From assembly GCA_945869965.1 (NCBI GenBank), contig CAMBRC010000006.1:17340-81339 (forward strand): DNA of 64,000 nt, written 5' to 3'. A program made the translations under genes and the position numbers. The stretch is from Asaia bogorensis. Lineage in GTDB: Bacteria; Pseudomonadota; Alphaproteobacteria; Acetobacterales; Acetobacteraceae. A model generated the notes under the pieces. That model saw only the letters and a list, made by a program, of their open reading frames with translations. It made no database searches and was not told where the DNA came from. Positions 23,670 to 32,230 of this stretch are shown here, piece by piece (position 1 is the stretch's first letter; every line of letters starts with the position of its first letter).

Positions 23670-24518
23670 TCAAATCGCCACGGCGGCAAAGTTCCGGCTC
23701 GGCGTGACGAACTCGTCCTGTGCCGCCACCGTCAGGATTTCCCGCGATCCCGCCGCCGCGGTCCGTCGCAACAGCCCGTGGATCGAAGACCCGGCGCGCG
23801 AAAGCGCATCGGCAGCGCTCCCCGTCGCCAGGCGATGAAACAGGAAAAGGGCGGAGATCGCATCGCCGGCACCGTTGACGTGAACCTCCTCGCGCGGCGT
23901 TCGCAACAGGAAATACCGCCCGTCCTCGCCGGCGATCATGTCCATCGCGTCGGACGGCGTCTCCTCGGTGCGCACGCTGGTGATCAGCACCGTGCGCGGC
24001 CCGCGCGCCTGCAGGGCCGCGATCGCCGCCTTGGCATCGGCCTGTGTCCGCACCGCATTGCCGGTCAGCCGCTCGACCTCGTAGCGGTTCGGCGTGATGA
24101 TGTCGGCGGCCGGAATGGCATGGTCGCGCATGAACTCGGCGATCCCCGGGCGAACATAATCGCCGGTGTCGTCGTCGCCGATCACCGGGTCGCAACAGAA
24201 CACCGCCTTCGGATTGGCCGCTTTCACCCGGGCGACGGCGCCCAGGATGGCATCGCCAATCGCCCGGTCGCCCATGTACCCCGACAACACCGCGTCACAG
24301 CGCGCAAACGCCCCGCGCGCCTCGATCCCCTCGATGATCCCCGCCACCTGCGCCCCGGAATAGACATCGCCGGTCCAAGACCCATAGCCCGTGTGATTGG
24401 AGAACTGCACGGTATTGACCGCCCAGACCTCGGCGCCGAGGCGCTGAAGCGGGAAGACGGCACTGCTATTGCCGACATGGCCGTAGGCAACCCAGGACTG
24501 GATGGAGAGAATGTTCAT
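23670..24518 (-). CDS. pdxY: Pyridoxal kinase
   Basis: The 282-aa product is a ribokinase-fold pyridoxal kinase of the B6 salvage pathway. Family marks are the start MNILSIQSWVAYGHVGN, the substrate loop FSNHTGYG, the CDPVIGDDDTGDYV segment and the anion-hole/catalytic motif VNGAGDAIS with its Asp. Length is typical of PdxY. It runs 7 nt into the ABC exporter, an unusual partner. The region upstream of the ATG shows no strong ribosome site. Confidence 0.92.
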   Translation of the reverse strand: MNILSIQSWVAYGHVGNSSAVFPLQRLGAEVWAVNTVQFSNHTGYGSWTGDVYSGAQVAGIIEGIEARGAFARCDAVLSGYMGDRAIGDAILGAVARVKAANPKAVFCCDPVIGDDDTGDYVRPGIAEFMRDHAIPAADIITPNRYEVERLTGNAVRTQADAKAAIAALQARGPRTVLITSVRTEETPSDAMDMIAGEDGRYFLLRTPREEVHVNGAGDAISALFLFHRLATGSAADALSRAGSSIHGLLRRTAAAGSREILTVAAQDEFVTPSRNFAAVAI

Positions 24519-24599
24519 GCCCGCTTGATTACGGGATCGAAGGCCGGGGGGGTAGACCCCATTGCCAGCCGTGCCATGGCGCCGTAACGGGAAGCCCTC

Positions 24600-24640
24600 A
24601 GAATCCGAAGCCCCCAAAATCCGAAGCCCCTAGAATCCGA
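24600..24640 (+). repeat. 16-bp tandem repeat upstream of the OYE reductase
   Basis: Two full units (AGAATCCGAAGCCCCC, AAAATCCGAAGCCCCT) are followed by a half unit. They end 10 nt before the ATG at 24651. A degenerate partial unit precedes them near 24590. Confidence 0.8.
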
Positions 24641-24650
24641 CGAGGCCCCG

Positions 24651-25736
24651 ATGTCGCTGCCAAAACTGTTCCAGCCGATCGAAATGCGCTCGCTCACCGC
24701 CCGCAACCGCATCGCCGTGGCACCCATGTGCCAGTACAGCGCCACCGACGGCCTGGGCGACGACTGGCATATCCAGCAACTCGGCGCCAAGGCGATGGGC
24801 GGGGCCGGCATCGTGATGACCGAGGCGACCCACGTCTCGGCCATTGGCCGGATCACCGCGCAATGCCTGGGCGCCTACAACCCCGCCCACCAGCATCTGC
24901 TCGGCCGCCTCGCCCGCATCATCGCCAGCGGCGGCGCCATCCCAGCGATCCAGATCGCCCATGCCGGGCGCAAAGCCGGCACCGCCCGCCCCTGGGATGG
25001 CGGCAAGCCCGTCCCGTTCGCCGACGGCGGCTGGCAACCGATCGGCGCCAGCGCCATCCCCTTCGCCGATGGCTACACCACCCCGGTGGCGCTCAGCACC
25101 GCCGAAGTCCAAGGCATCGTCGAACAATTCGCAGCCTCAGTGCGGATGAGCCGGCTGGCCGGCTTCAAGATCGTCGAACTGCACGCAGCCCACGGCTACC
25201 TGATGCACTCCTTCCTCTCGCCGCTGTCCAACACCCGCAATGACCAGTACGGCGGCGACCTCAAGGGCCGCGCCCGCCTGCTCATGGAAATCGTCGAAGC
25301 CACTCGCGCCGAGTGGCCCGACGAACTGCCGCTCTGGGTACGCCTGTCCTGCACTGACTGGGCCGAAGGCGGCAACACCCTGGCCGACAACATCGAGATC
25401 GCCCGGATGCTGAAGGCCACAGGAAAGGTCGACCTGATCGACTGCTCCTCGGGCGGCGTCTCCTCCAAGCAGCACATCCCCTCGATCCATCCCGGCTACC
25501 ACGTGCCCTTCGCCGAAGCGATCCGCACCCAGGCCGGCATCGCCACCGGCGCCGTCGGCATGATCACCACGGCCGAACTGGCCGCCGAAATCGTCGCCAA
25601 CGACCGGGCAGACATCGTGCTGATCGGCCGCGCCGTGCTGGCCGACCCCGCCTGGCCGCTGCATGCCGCCAAGAAGCTCGGCGCGCCGCTGCCGCTGCCG
25701 CCGCAATTCCTGCGCGCCTCGGTCGTGGAGGCCTAG
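24651..25736 (+). CDS. Old Yellow Enzyme family NADH:flavin oxidoreductase, YqjM/NamA class
   Basis: The 361-aa FMN-binding TIM-barrel reductase acts on activated C=C bonds (enones, nitro compounds). Class marks are the Cys in PMCQYSA (residues 25-31), QIAHAGRKA, the catalytic pair in HAAHGYLMHSFLSPL, and LIGRAVLADPAWPLHA at the C-terminus. GAGG precedes the ATG. An MFS gene follows 9 nt downstream and is probably co-transcribed. The physiological substrate is unknown. Confidence 0.93.
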   Translation: MSLPKLFQPIEMRSLTARNRIAVAPMCQYSATDGLGDDWHIQQLGAKAMGGAGIVMTEATHVSAIGRITAQCLGAYNPAHQHLLGRLARIIASGGAIPAIQIAHAGRKAGTARPWDGGKPVPFADGGWQPIGASAIPFADGYTTPVALSTAEVQGIVEQFAASVRMSRLAGFKIVELHAAHGYLMHSFLSPLSNTRNDQYGGDLKGRARLLMEIVEATRAEWPDELPLWVRLSCTDWAEGGNTLADNIEIARMLKATGKVDLIDCSSGGVSSKQHIPSIHPGYHVPFAEAIRTQAGIATGAVGMITTAELAAEIVANDRADIVLIGRAVLADPAWPLHAAKKLGAPLPLPPQFLRASVVEA

Positions 25737-25745
25737 CGCACCGGC

Positions 25746-26888
25746 ATGACAGCAGCCCGCGGACCCCTGATTCGCTGGCTGCTGTCCTATGGCACCTTCG
25801 CCGTGCCCCAGGCCGCCGGCCCGATCGTGTTTGCCCTGCTGGCCATCCCCCTGACCGGCGACCCCGGCAGCGGGGCCGCGATCGTCCTTGCCATCACCGT
25901 CGCGCAAGTGATCGGCGCGGTGCCAATCGCCCGCCTCGGACGCCGTTACAACGCGGTCGCATTCCTCAAGGCGCTGGTGGCGATCAGGACGCTGGCGCTG
26001 GCGGGCGTGGCCCTGCTGGCCGCCAGCGATGCGCCTTTCGCAATTCTCCTGGCCGCCGCCGCCCTGGCCGGCTTGGTCAATGGCGCCGCGTTCGGCTATC
26101 TGCGCGCTGTGCTGAACCACCTGGTCGAGGCATCGCGCATGCCGCGAGCGCTGGGCATGGCGGCAACGCTGGGCGAGGTCACCTTCGTCGCCGCACCGGT
26201 CGCCGCCTCCCTCCTGGGGACGATCGACGCGGTGTTCGCGCTGCTGGTGCTGAGCCTGCTCGGCGCAGCGCCTGCGCTTCTCCTGCCGCGCATCCCACAC
26301 GCCACGGCACCACCACCACCGGACGGCCGGTCAGGCATGCTGACGCCGGCGATCCTGCTCTGGCTGGGCTGCACCCTGGCGAACAGCGCCGTGGTCTCCT
26401 CGATCGAGATCGGCGCCGTGTCCCTGGCGATGACTTACGGCTTCGCGCCGGCCATGGGCTTCATCTTCACGGTGGCCTTGTGTGCCGCGTCAGTAGCCGG
26501 GGGCATCTGGGTGAGCGTTCGCAACCGGGTGGCAAACCGCGCCGTCGTCGTCGTCCAGCTTGCCCTAATGACCACGGGAGGCGCGCTGATTGCAGCGCAA
26601 CTATCCGCAGCGGCGACGATCATCGGGGCGGTGATCGTCGGGACCAGCATGGCGCCGTTGAGCACGTACTACTCCCTGATGATCGACGCATTGTCGCCAT
26701 CGCATCGTAAGGCCGAACTGTTCGCACTGGCCAGGACGATGAACGCACTCGGCATCATCCTGACGAGCGCCAGTCTGACCCTCACCTCGCTTGCGGTCAC
26801 TCAGGCACTGGCCACGGCACTGATCGCCACGGCGACCTTGGCGGTTGGCATCACCTCCCTGTCGTCCCGTCCCAAGCGTGCGTCATAG
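25746..26888 (+). CDS. MFS transporter (12 TM)
   Basis: The 380-aa product has about twelve hydrophobic helices and the short ARLGRRYN loop of major facilitator proteins. I cannot assign a subfamily or substrate. Its ribosome site (GGAGG) overlaps the end of the preceding reductase gene, so the two are probably translated together. Export of a substrate or product of that enzyme is a possible but untested role. Confidence 0.8.
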   Translation: MTAARGPLIRWLLSYGTFAVPQAAGPIVFALLAIPLTGDPGSGAAIVLAITVAQVIGAVPIARLGRRYNAVAFLKALVAIRTLALAGVALLAASDAPFAILLAAAALAGLVNGAAFGYLRAVLNHLVEASRMPRALGMAATLGEVTFVAAPVAASLLGTIDAVFALLVLSLLGAAPALLLPRIPHATAPPPPDGRSGMLTPAILLWLGCTLANSAVVSSIEIGAVSLAMTYGFAPAMGFIFTVALCAASVAGGIWVSVRNRVANRAVVVVQLALMTTGGALIAAQLSAAATIIGAVIVGTSMAPLSTYYSLMIDALSPSHRKAELFALARTMNALGIILTSASLTLTSLAVTQALATALIATATLAVGITSLSSRPKRAS

Positions 26889-27029
26889 ACAACAGATTGC
26901 AACATGCGCCGTCGGCATGATGACGGCTGCCGAGCGGGCGGCTGCAAGCGTCGGAGAGGCTGTGCGCGAAGTTGAATCTCCTGCCACAAGCCCAGCGCGT
27001 CAGGTTCAGCGACGTCTGGCGCCCAACCG

Positions 27030-27041
27030 AAAGGAGGTGAT
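27030..27041 (+). promoter_or_regulatory. Near-perfect Shine-Dalgarno of the PmpA-like gene
   Basis: AAAGGAGGTGAT is an extended match to the 16S anti-SD end, ending 3 nt before the ATG at 27045. It suggests very strong initiation compared with the other genes here. Confidence 0.8.
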
Positions 27042-27044
27042 GCG

Positions 27045-27479
27045 ATGACTGAATTCGCACCAATCCAAGGCATTCTCGGCGGCCTGGTGATCGGGCTGGC
27101 AGCCGTGCTGCTGATGGGCGGGATCGGTCGCATCGCGGGTATCTGCGGCATCGTCCTCGGCGGTCTGACCGGGAGCGAAGATGGTCGGGGATGGCGGCTG
27201 GCCTTCATCGCCGGGCTGCCGCTGGGCGCCCTGCTCGCCGGCTGGCTGGTCGGCAAGGACTGGGGAGCGGTGAGCTACAGCGACGGCGTCATCGCCACCG
27301 CGGCCGCCGGCCTGCTCGTCGGCTTCGGTGCCACACTGGGATCGGGCTGCACCAGCGGCCACGGTATCTGCGGGCTGGCCAGACTGTCACCGCGCTCGAT
27401 CGTGGCAACCGGCACCTTCATGGCAGCAGCAGTGGCCGCGGTATTCGTAACGCGCCACGTCATCGGCGGAGGCGTGTGA
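27045..27479 (+). CDS. YeeE/YedE family sulfur-transport protein (PmpA-like)
   Basis: The 144-aa, four-helix membrane protein has the family motif GSGCTSGHGICGLAR at about residues 104-118, whose cysteine is thought to carry sulfur species. With the next gene it forms the split YeeE-type pair (PmpA/PmpB) found near persulfide detoxification genes. A persulfide dioxygenase-rhodanese fusion lies 3.6 kb away at 31056. No ArsR/BigR-type regulator is adjacent. The stop overlaps the next start (TGATG). Confidence 0.88.
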   Translation: MTEFAPIQGILGGLVIGLAAVLLMGGIGRIAGICGIVLGGLTGSEDGRGWRLAFIAGLPLGALLAGWLVGKDWGAVSYSDGVIATAAAGLLVGFGATLGSGCTSGHGICGLARLSPRSIVATGTFMAAAVAAVFVTRHVIGGGV

Positions 27480-27919
27480 TGCGATTGCTTCTCGCCTTGC
27501 TGTCTGGGGTGATATTCGGTGCCGGGCTGGCAGTATCGGACATGGTCAACCCGGCGCGGGTGCTGAACTTCCTGGACTTCGCCGGAAACTGGGACCCCAC
27601 ACTGGCCTTCGTGATGGCCGGCGGGCTGGCCGTGGCGCTGCCCGGCTATCGCCTGGTGTTCCGCGGGATTGCCCCCTGGGCGGACGAAGCCTTCCATCTG
27701 CCAAGGCAACGGGCCGTCGATGCACGACTGCTCGGCGGTGCCGCGCTATTCGGGCTGGGCTGGGGGCTGGCCGGCATCTGCCCGGGACCGGCCCTGGCCG
27801 GTCTGGTCACCCTGAAACCCGCCCTGCTGCTGTTCATCGCTGCAATGCTGGCTGGCATGCTGCTGGCGCGCTGGGCGGCGGAACGCCCTAAGCCATCATC
27901 CGCTCAAAACGATCCCTGA
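27479..27919 (+). CDS. YeeE/YedE-like membrane protein (PmpB-like, DUF6691)
   Basis: The 146-aa partner of the preceding gene has four hydrophobic segments, the SDMVNPARVLNFLDFAGNWD loop after TM1, and the cysteine motif GWGLAGICPGPALAGL. It completes the split sulfur transporter. Its last 32 nt overlap the 3' end of the convergent FAD oxidoreductase gene. Confidence 0.88.
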   Translation: MRLLLALLSGVIFGAGLAVSDMVNPARVLNFLDFAGNWDPTLAFVMAGGLAVALPGYRLVFRGIAPWADEAFHLPRQRAVDARLLGGAALFGLGWGLAGICPGPALAGLVTLKPALLLFIAAMLAGMLLARWAAERPKPSSAQNDP

Positions 27920-29201
27920 CCTGGTACCAGCTCCCAATAATCGGCAGGAACCAGGGATTGCCATTATACAGCGCGTGCTCGGGAAATTCCCCCTCCTCGA
28001 ACGCACTCGGCCGGTTCGCCACACCCGCGATCCGCCGCGCCGTCTGCGTCCCGAGATAGGTCATCATCGCCACCCCGGACCCGTTGCACCCCATCAGGTA
28101 GTGCATCCCGTCCATCCGCCCGGCATGCGGCAACGCATCCAGCGTGAAAGCGACATTGCCGCTCCAGGCATGGGTGATCCGCGTCCCCTTGAGCTGCGGA
28201 AACCGGTCAGTCATGAAGCGATGCAGGATCGGCGCGCACACCTCTGGCCCCGCGTTGGTGAAACGCGCCCGCCCGCCATAGATCACCCGCCGCCCATCCG
28301 GCGACATCCGGTAGTAGCTCAGGATGCGCCGCGTATCAGCCAGCGTCCGCCCCTTCGGAATCAACGACGCCGCCAAATCCTCCGGCAATTCCTCGGTGGC
28401 AATGATATGGCTCGCCGCCGGGATCAGCCGCCGCTTCAGCTTGGGCGTGAGGTCGCCGGTATAGCCGTTGGTCGCGATCACCACTTCGGCGGCGCGCACT
28501 TCGCCCCGCCCGGTCTCGATCCGCCATGCTCCGGGCTCGCCAGTAATCCGCCCCGCCGGCGCATACCCGCACACCGGAACGCCTCGCGCCCGCACCCGGT
28601 CCAGCAGCCCCTTCACATACAGCGCCGGATGCAACTGCCCCGACCGCTCCACCACCATCCCGCCGTAATAGAAGTCGCTCGCCATCTCCTCGCGCAACCG
28701 CTCACGCGGCAGCATATAGGCGCCGGACTGCGCGCTCTCGTTGAGCCGGTCGATCTTCTTGGCCTGGTTGGCGAAATGCGTCGGCGTCCACGCCCCGACG
28801 AAACGCCCGGAGCGGCGCCAATGGCACTCGATCCCCTCGCTCTCGATCAGCGCCTCGATCACCCCGAAGGCATCCGACCCATCGGACAGCATCGCATGCG
28901 CCCGCGGCGATTCCGCGTCCAGCGTCGAGCCGGTGATCGACTTGCCAATATTCACCCCGCCCGAAACCCCGCCGCCATTGCGCGAACTCGCCCCCTCGCC
29001 CGGCGCCGTCGCCTCCAGCACCACGCACTCGACACCCAGCTTGGCCAGTTCCAACGCGGTCGCCAGCCCGGCATAACCGCCGCCAATGATCGCCACCCGG
29101 GTTTCGGCCGGCACCTCCGTCGGCTGCTCGTCGGCCGGCTTCCAGGCCTCCCACCAATACGGTTGGGGCTTATAGTCGGGATGAAAGACCGAGCCTGCCA
29201 C
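27888..29201 (-). CDS. FAD-dependent oxidoreductase (DAO family)
   Basis: The product is about 437 aa with a D-amino-acid-oxidase-type fold. The N-terminal Rossmann motif VAIIGGGYAGLATALELAKLG binds FAD, followed by SSRNGGGVSGG and a C-terminal HAWSGNVAFTLDALPHAG segment. The HPDYKPQPYWWEAW lead-in is typical of the puuB/gamma-glutamylputrescine-oxidase-like branch. The start is uncertain. GTG 29201 and TTG 29207 (overlapping the upstream stop) fit homologues best, and an upstream GTG at 29246 would lie inside the VOC gene. It is the last gene of an operon with the VOC dioxygenase and enoyl-CoA hydratase. Confidence 0.85.
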   Translation of the reverse strand: MAGSVFHPDYKPQPYWWEAWKPADEQPTEVPAETRVAIIGGGYAGLATALELAKLGVECVVLEATAPGEGASSRNGGGVSGGVNIGKSITGSTLDAESPRAHAMLSDGSDAFGVIEALIESEGIECHWRRSGRFVGAWTPTHFANQAKKIDRLNESAQSGAYMLPRERLREEMASDFYYGGMVVERSGQLHPALYVKGLLDRVRARGVPVCGYAPAGRITGEPGAWRIETGRGEVRAAEVVIATNGYTGDLTPKLKRRLIPAASHIIATEELPEDLAASLIPKGRTLADTRRILSYYRMSPDGRRVIYGGRARFTNAGPEVCAPILHRFMTDRFPQLKGTRITHAWSGNVAFTLDALPHAGRMDGMHYLMGCNGSGVAMMTYLGTQTARRIAGVANRPSAFEEGEFPEHALYNGNPWFLPIIGSWYQVRDRFERMMA

Positions 29202-29203
29202 CC

Positions 29204-30118
29204 TCAAATATCCGCCGGCGGCATCCGCCACATCCCGGCTTCCCACCCCGCAGCATAACGGTTGTTGGTATTGTCAGTGTTCCGGTTGACCAACGGCCGG
29301 GCAAACATCGGATGCCGCATCGAGCGCACCTCATGCTCGATCGAGGACAGCACCTTGCCGCTATCCAGGCACACAATGTCCTGGAACCGGTACTGGCTCT
29401 CATTGCTCTCCTCGGTGATCAGCCCGCGCGCGGCGAGCTTGCGATGCGGCCCCGAGAAATCCGCCAGCGCCACCTGGATGTGATGCCCATCGAACGGCAC
29501 CGAAGCGCCCCCATTCTTCCCATCGGGCGTCTCGCGATAAATCACGCTCTCGGACAGCCCGATCGGAATGCGCGCGAATTTTCCCGCGCCGTCCTCGCCG
29601 ACCGACCCGCCGGTCTGGATGATCTCCCGGTAAAACCGCACGATCCCCTCGGAACCGCCGGGAATGGCGTCAACCTCGACATACGGCATGCCCAAATTCA
29701 TCCGCCCGAACCGCGACGCATCCGGCGCATGCACCCGCATCGCATTGCCCCACGGACACACCACCTCGGTGGTGTCACCCTGCCGCGAAAACGCAAACTT
29801 CGTGCCCTCCAGCCGCGGCGCCACCATCCGCAACCGCGCCTCCAGCGCATCGGGATCGGGGATCACCAACCCAGTGGTCCCGCGCAAAACCTGCGCCGGC
29901 CCCACCGGCAGATGAAACTGGCTGATCCCGACATTGACCCACATGTTGTCGACCCCGGTCACCAGATAGGGATCGCGCGTCAGCCCGAGCCCCATGATGT
30001 AGAACAGGATGGCGATGCGCTGATCCGGCACCCGCACATTGACATGGCCAAGCTCGACCATGTTGCCGACATCCTGGGTGGTCCGGTCGAACACCGGCTT
30101 GGCGGCTTGGGCGTCCAT
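29204..30118 (-). CDS. VOC/glyoxalase-fold dioxygenase-like protein
   Basis: The 304-aa product starts its fold with ELGHVNVRVPDQRIAILFY, a vicinal-oxygen-chelate betaalphabetabetabeta unit. A second unit begins around MPYVEVDAIPGG and ends with DGHHIQVALADF and ESQYRFQDIV. It resembles catechol 2,3-dioxygenase-type proteins, but I cannot confirm a complete metal triad by eye. ATG 30118 has GAGGAG at the right distance. It lies 11 nt after the enoyl-CoA hydratase and directly before the FAD oxidoreductase, which suggests a catabolic operon for an unknown compound. Confidence 0.8.
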   Translation of the reverse strand: MDAQAAKPVFDRTTQDVGNMVELGHVNVRVPDQRIAILFYIMGLGLTRDPYLVTGVDNMWVNVGISQFHLPVGPAQVLRGTTGLVIPDPDALEARLRMVAPRLEGTKFAFSRQGDTTEVVCPWGNAMRVHAPDASRFGRMNLGMPYVEVDAIPGGSEGIVRFYREIIQTGGSVGEDGAGKFARIPIGLSESVIYRETPDGKNGGASVPFDGHHIQVALADFSGPHRKLAARGLITEESNESQYRFQDIVCLDSGKVLSSIEHEVRSMRHPMFARPLVNRNTDNTNNRYAAGWEAGMWRMPPADI

Positions 30119-30129
30119 CGATTGTCTCC

Positions 30130-30933
30130 TCAGGTACCGGTCCACACGGGCGGCCGCTTGGCGAGGAAGGCATCGATCCCCTCAGCGGCATCGTGGGCCA
30201 TCATGTTGCGGGTCATCACCGCGGATGCATAGGCATAGGCATCGGACAGCGACAGATCGGCCTGACGATAAAACGCCTCCTTGCCGATCGCCAACGTCAA
30301 CGCACTCTTTGCGGCGATCCCCTCGGCCAGTGCCGCCACCGCCTGGTCCAATTCAGCCTCCGCCACCACCCGGTTGACCAGCCCGATCTCGCGTGCCCGC
30401 GCCGCATCAACCATCTCGCCGGTCAGCAGCATTTCCATCGCCTGCTTGCGCGGCACCACCCGCGACAGCGCCACCATCGGCGTCGAGCAGAACAGCCCGA
30501 TATTCACCCCCGGCGTGGCAAACCGCGCCGTCTCCGCCGCCACCGCCAGGTCGCATGACGCCACCAGCTGGCACCCCGCCGCGGTCGCCACCCCCTGCAC
30601 CCGCGCAATGACCGGCTTGGCCAAATTCACCACCCGCTGCATCAGCCGCGAACACAGCGCAAACGTCGCCGCCGCACTGGCCTCCTCGGGATGCGCCCGC
30701 ATTTCGCGCAAATCATGTCCGGCACAGAACGCCGGCCCGCTGCCGCCGATCACCACCACCCGCACCGAGGCATCCACGCCAATCGCCACCAGCGCGTCAT
30801 CCAGCGCCGTCATCAACTCCATTGACAACGCATTGCGCGCCGCCGGCCGGTTGAGCGTCAGCCACGCCACACCCCCGGCATCACGACGCAGCAACAGTGC
30901 GCCTTGGGCATCTCCGCCGATGTGCTGGCTCAT
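30130..30933 (-). CDS. Enoyl-CoA hydratase/isomerase family protein
   Basis: The 267-aa crotonase-fold product has NRPAARNALSMELM near residue 30, the oxyanion-hole segment FCAGHDLREM, and GVATAAGCQLVASCDLAVA. The loop FATPGVNIGLFCSTPM resembles the ECHDC3 type. Start ATG 30933 is backed by GGAGGG. The longer frame to 31035 is not supported. It heads the operon with the VOC and FAD genes and is divergent from the persulfide dioxygenase fusion (122-nt gap). Confidence 0.9.
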   Translation of the reverse strand: MSQHIGGDAQGALLLRRDAGGVAWLTLNRPAARNALSMELMTALDDALVAIGVDASVRVVVIGGSGPAFCAGHDLREMRAHPEEASAAATFALCSRLMQRVVNLAKPVIARVQGVATAAGCQLVASCDLAVAAETARFATPGVNIGLFCSTPMVALSRVVPRKQAMEMLLTGEMVDAARAREIGLVNRVVAEAELDQAVAALAEGIAAKSALTLAIGKEAFYRQADLSLSDAYAYASAVMTRNMMAHDAAEGIDAFLAKRPPVWTGT

Positions 30934-31055
30934 GGCTCTTGCCCTCCGCCGCCGATGTTCCGCCATTTTTTCGCGCCGGCCAAGGCCTTCGCCAAAACCC
31001 TCCACCCCACCCCACTGGCGTGATAGCATCGGCAAGGGAACGGAGCCTTCGCACC

Positions 31056-32096
31056 ATGATCTTTCGCCAACTATTCGACCAGGTCTCGGGCACCTACTCC
31101 TACCTCCTCGCCAGCCGGCACGGCGCCGAGGCGCTCATCATCGACCCCGTGCTGGAAAAGGTCGACCGCTACCTCCAACTGATGCGCGAACTCGACCTAA
31201 AGCTGGTCAAGGCGGTCGACACCCACCTGCACGCCGACCACATCACCGGCCTCGGGGCGCTCCGCGACCGCACCCAATGCATCACCGTCATGGGCGAACA
31301 GAGCCAGGTCGATGTCGTCTCGATGCGCCTGGCCGATGGCGACAAGCTCACCATCGAAGGCATCAAGCTCGACGTCGTCTACACCCCCGGCCACACCGAC
31401 GACTCCTACTCTTTCGTCATGCCCGACCGCGTGTTCACCGGCGACACCCTGCTGATCCGCGGCACAGGACGTACCGATTTCCAGAACGGCGACGCCCGCA
31501 TGCAGTACGAGTCGATCTTCAACCGTCTGCTGAAACTGCCCGATGAAACCCTCGTCTACCCGGCCCACGACTACAAAGGCGACACCGTCAGCACCATCGC
31601 CGAAGAGCGCGCCTACAACCCCCGCCTTCAGGTCAGGTCGCCCGAGGAATACATTGCCCTGATGGCCAACCTGAACCTGTCCAACCCGAAGATGATGGAC
31701 GTGGCCGTGCCCGCCAACATGCGCCAAGGCCTGGCCCAGGACACCGTCGCCGCCCGCGGCTGGGCCTTTTCAGCCGCCGATGCCATCCGCTTGTCGTCCA
31801 AGGGGTCCATCTCCCTGGTCGACCTGCGCGAGCGCCCCGAACGCGAGCGCCACGGCATCATCCCGGGCGCGCTGCACGCCCCCTACCCCGACCTGCGCGA
31901 AAACCTGGCCCCGCACGGCCTGCTGCACGAACTGGCCGCCACCAGCGACAAGCCGCTGGTGTTCTACTGCGCCTTCGGCGAACGCTCGGCGATGGCGGTC
32001 CAGGCAGCCCAGGATGCCGGCCTGGCCTCGGCCCGCCACGTGCAGGGGGGCATCGCCGCGTGGCGGGATGCCGGTGGTTCGGTGACAAAGAGCTAG
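31056..32096 (+). CDS. Persulfide dioxygenase-type MBL protein fused to rhodanese
   Basis: The 346-aa product has an N-terminal metallo-beta-lactamase domain of the ETHE1/persulfide dioxygenase type with HLHADH at residues 57-62, TPGHTDDS, GDTLLIRGTGRTDFQ and PAHDYKG. A C-terminal rhodanese domain runs from about residue 250, with active-site loop CAFGERS. Such fusions oxidise glutathione persulfide and move the sulfur as sulfite or thiosulfate. Together with the PmpA/PmpB pair this points to sulfide or persulfide handling. The ATG is preceded by GGAG. A repeat element begins 8 nt past the stop. Confidence 0.92.
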   Translation: MIFRQLFDQVSGTYSYLLASRHGAEALIIDPVLEKVDRYLQLMRELDLKLVKAVDTHLHADHITGLGALRDRTQCITVMGEQSQVDVVSMRLADGDKLTIEGIKLDVVYTPGHTDDSYSFVMPDRVFTGDTLLIRGTGRTDFQNGDARMQYESIFNRLLKLPDETLVYPAHDYKGDTVSTIAEERAYNPRLQVRSPEEYIALMANLNLSNPKMMDVAVPANMRQGLAQDTVAARGWAFSAADAIRLSSKGSISLVDLRERPERERHGIIPGALHAPYPDLRENLAPHGLLHELAATSDKPLVFYCAFGERSAMAVQAAQDAGLASARHVQGGIAAWRDAGGSVTKS

Positions 32097-32103
32097 AAAG
32101 AAT

Positions 32104-32219
32104 CTTTTTTTTCTGAAGAAAAAGAAGCAAAAAGACTTTATCCGTTTGCGTCGCGCCTCTGTAACGTCCACCCGACGCAATGGATAAAAGTTTTTTGGTT
32201 CTTTTTTTCAAAAAAGAAC
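32104..32219. repeat. A/T-rich paired-arm intergenic element, copy 2 (A/B)
   Basis: The left arm (32104-32143, reverse, type A hairpin with decayed 5' side) and right arm (32182-32219, forward, type B: GTTCTTTTTT / AAAAAAGAAC) are separated by 38 nt. They lie between the convergent ends of the persulfide dioxygenase fusion and the DUF305 gene, where the element could act as a two-way terminator. Confidence 0.85.
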
Positions 32220-32230
32220 GTCTTGCTCTT

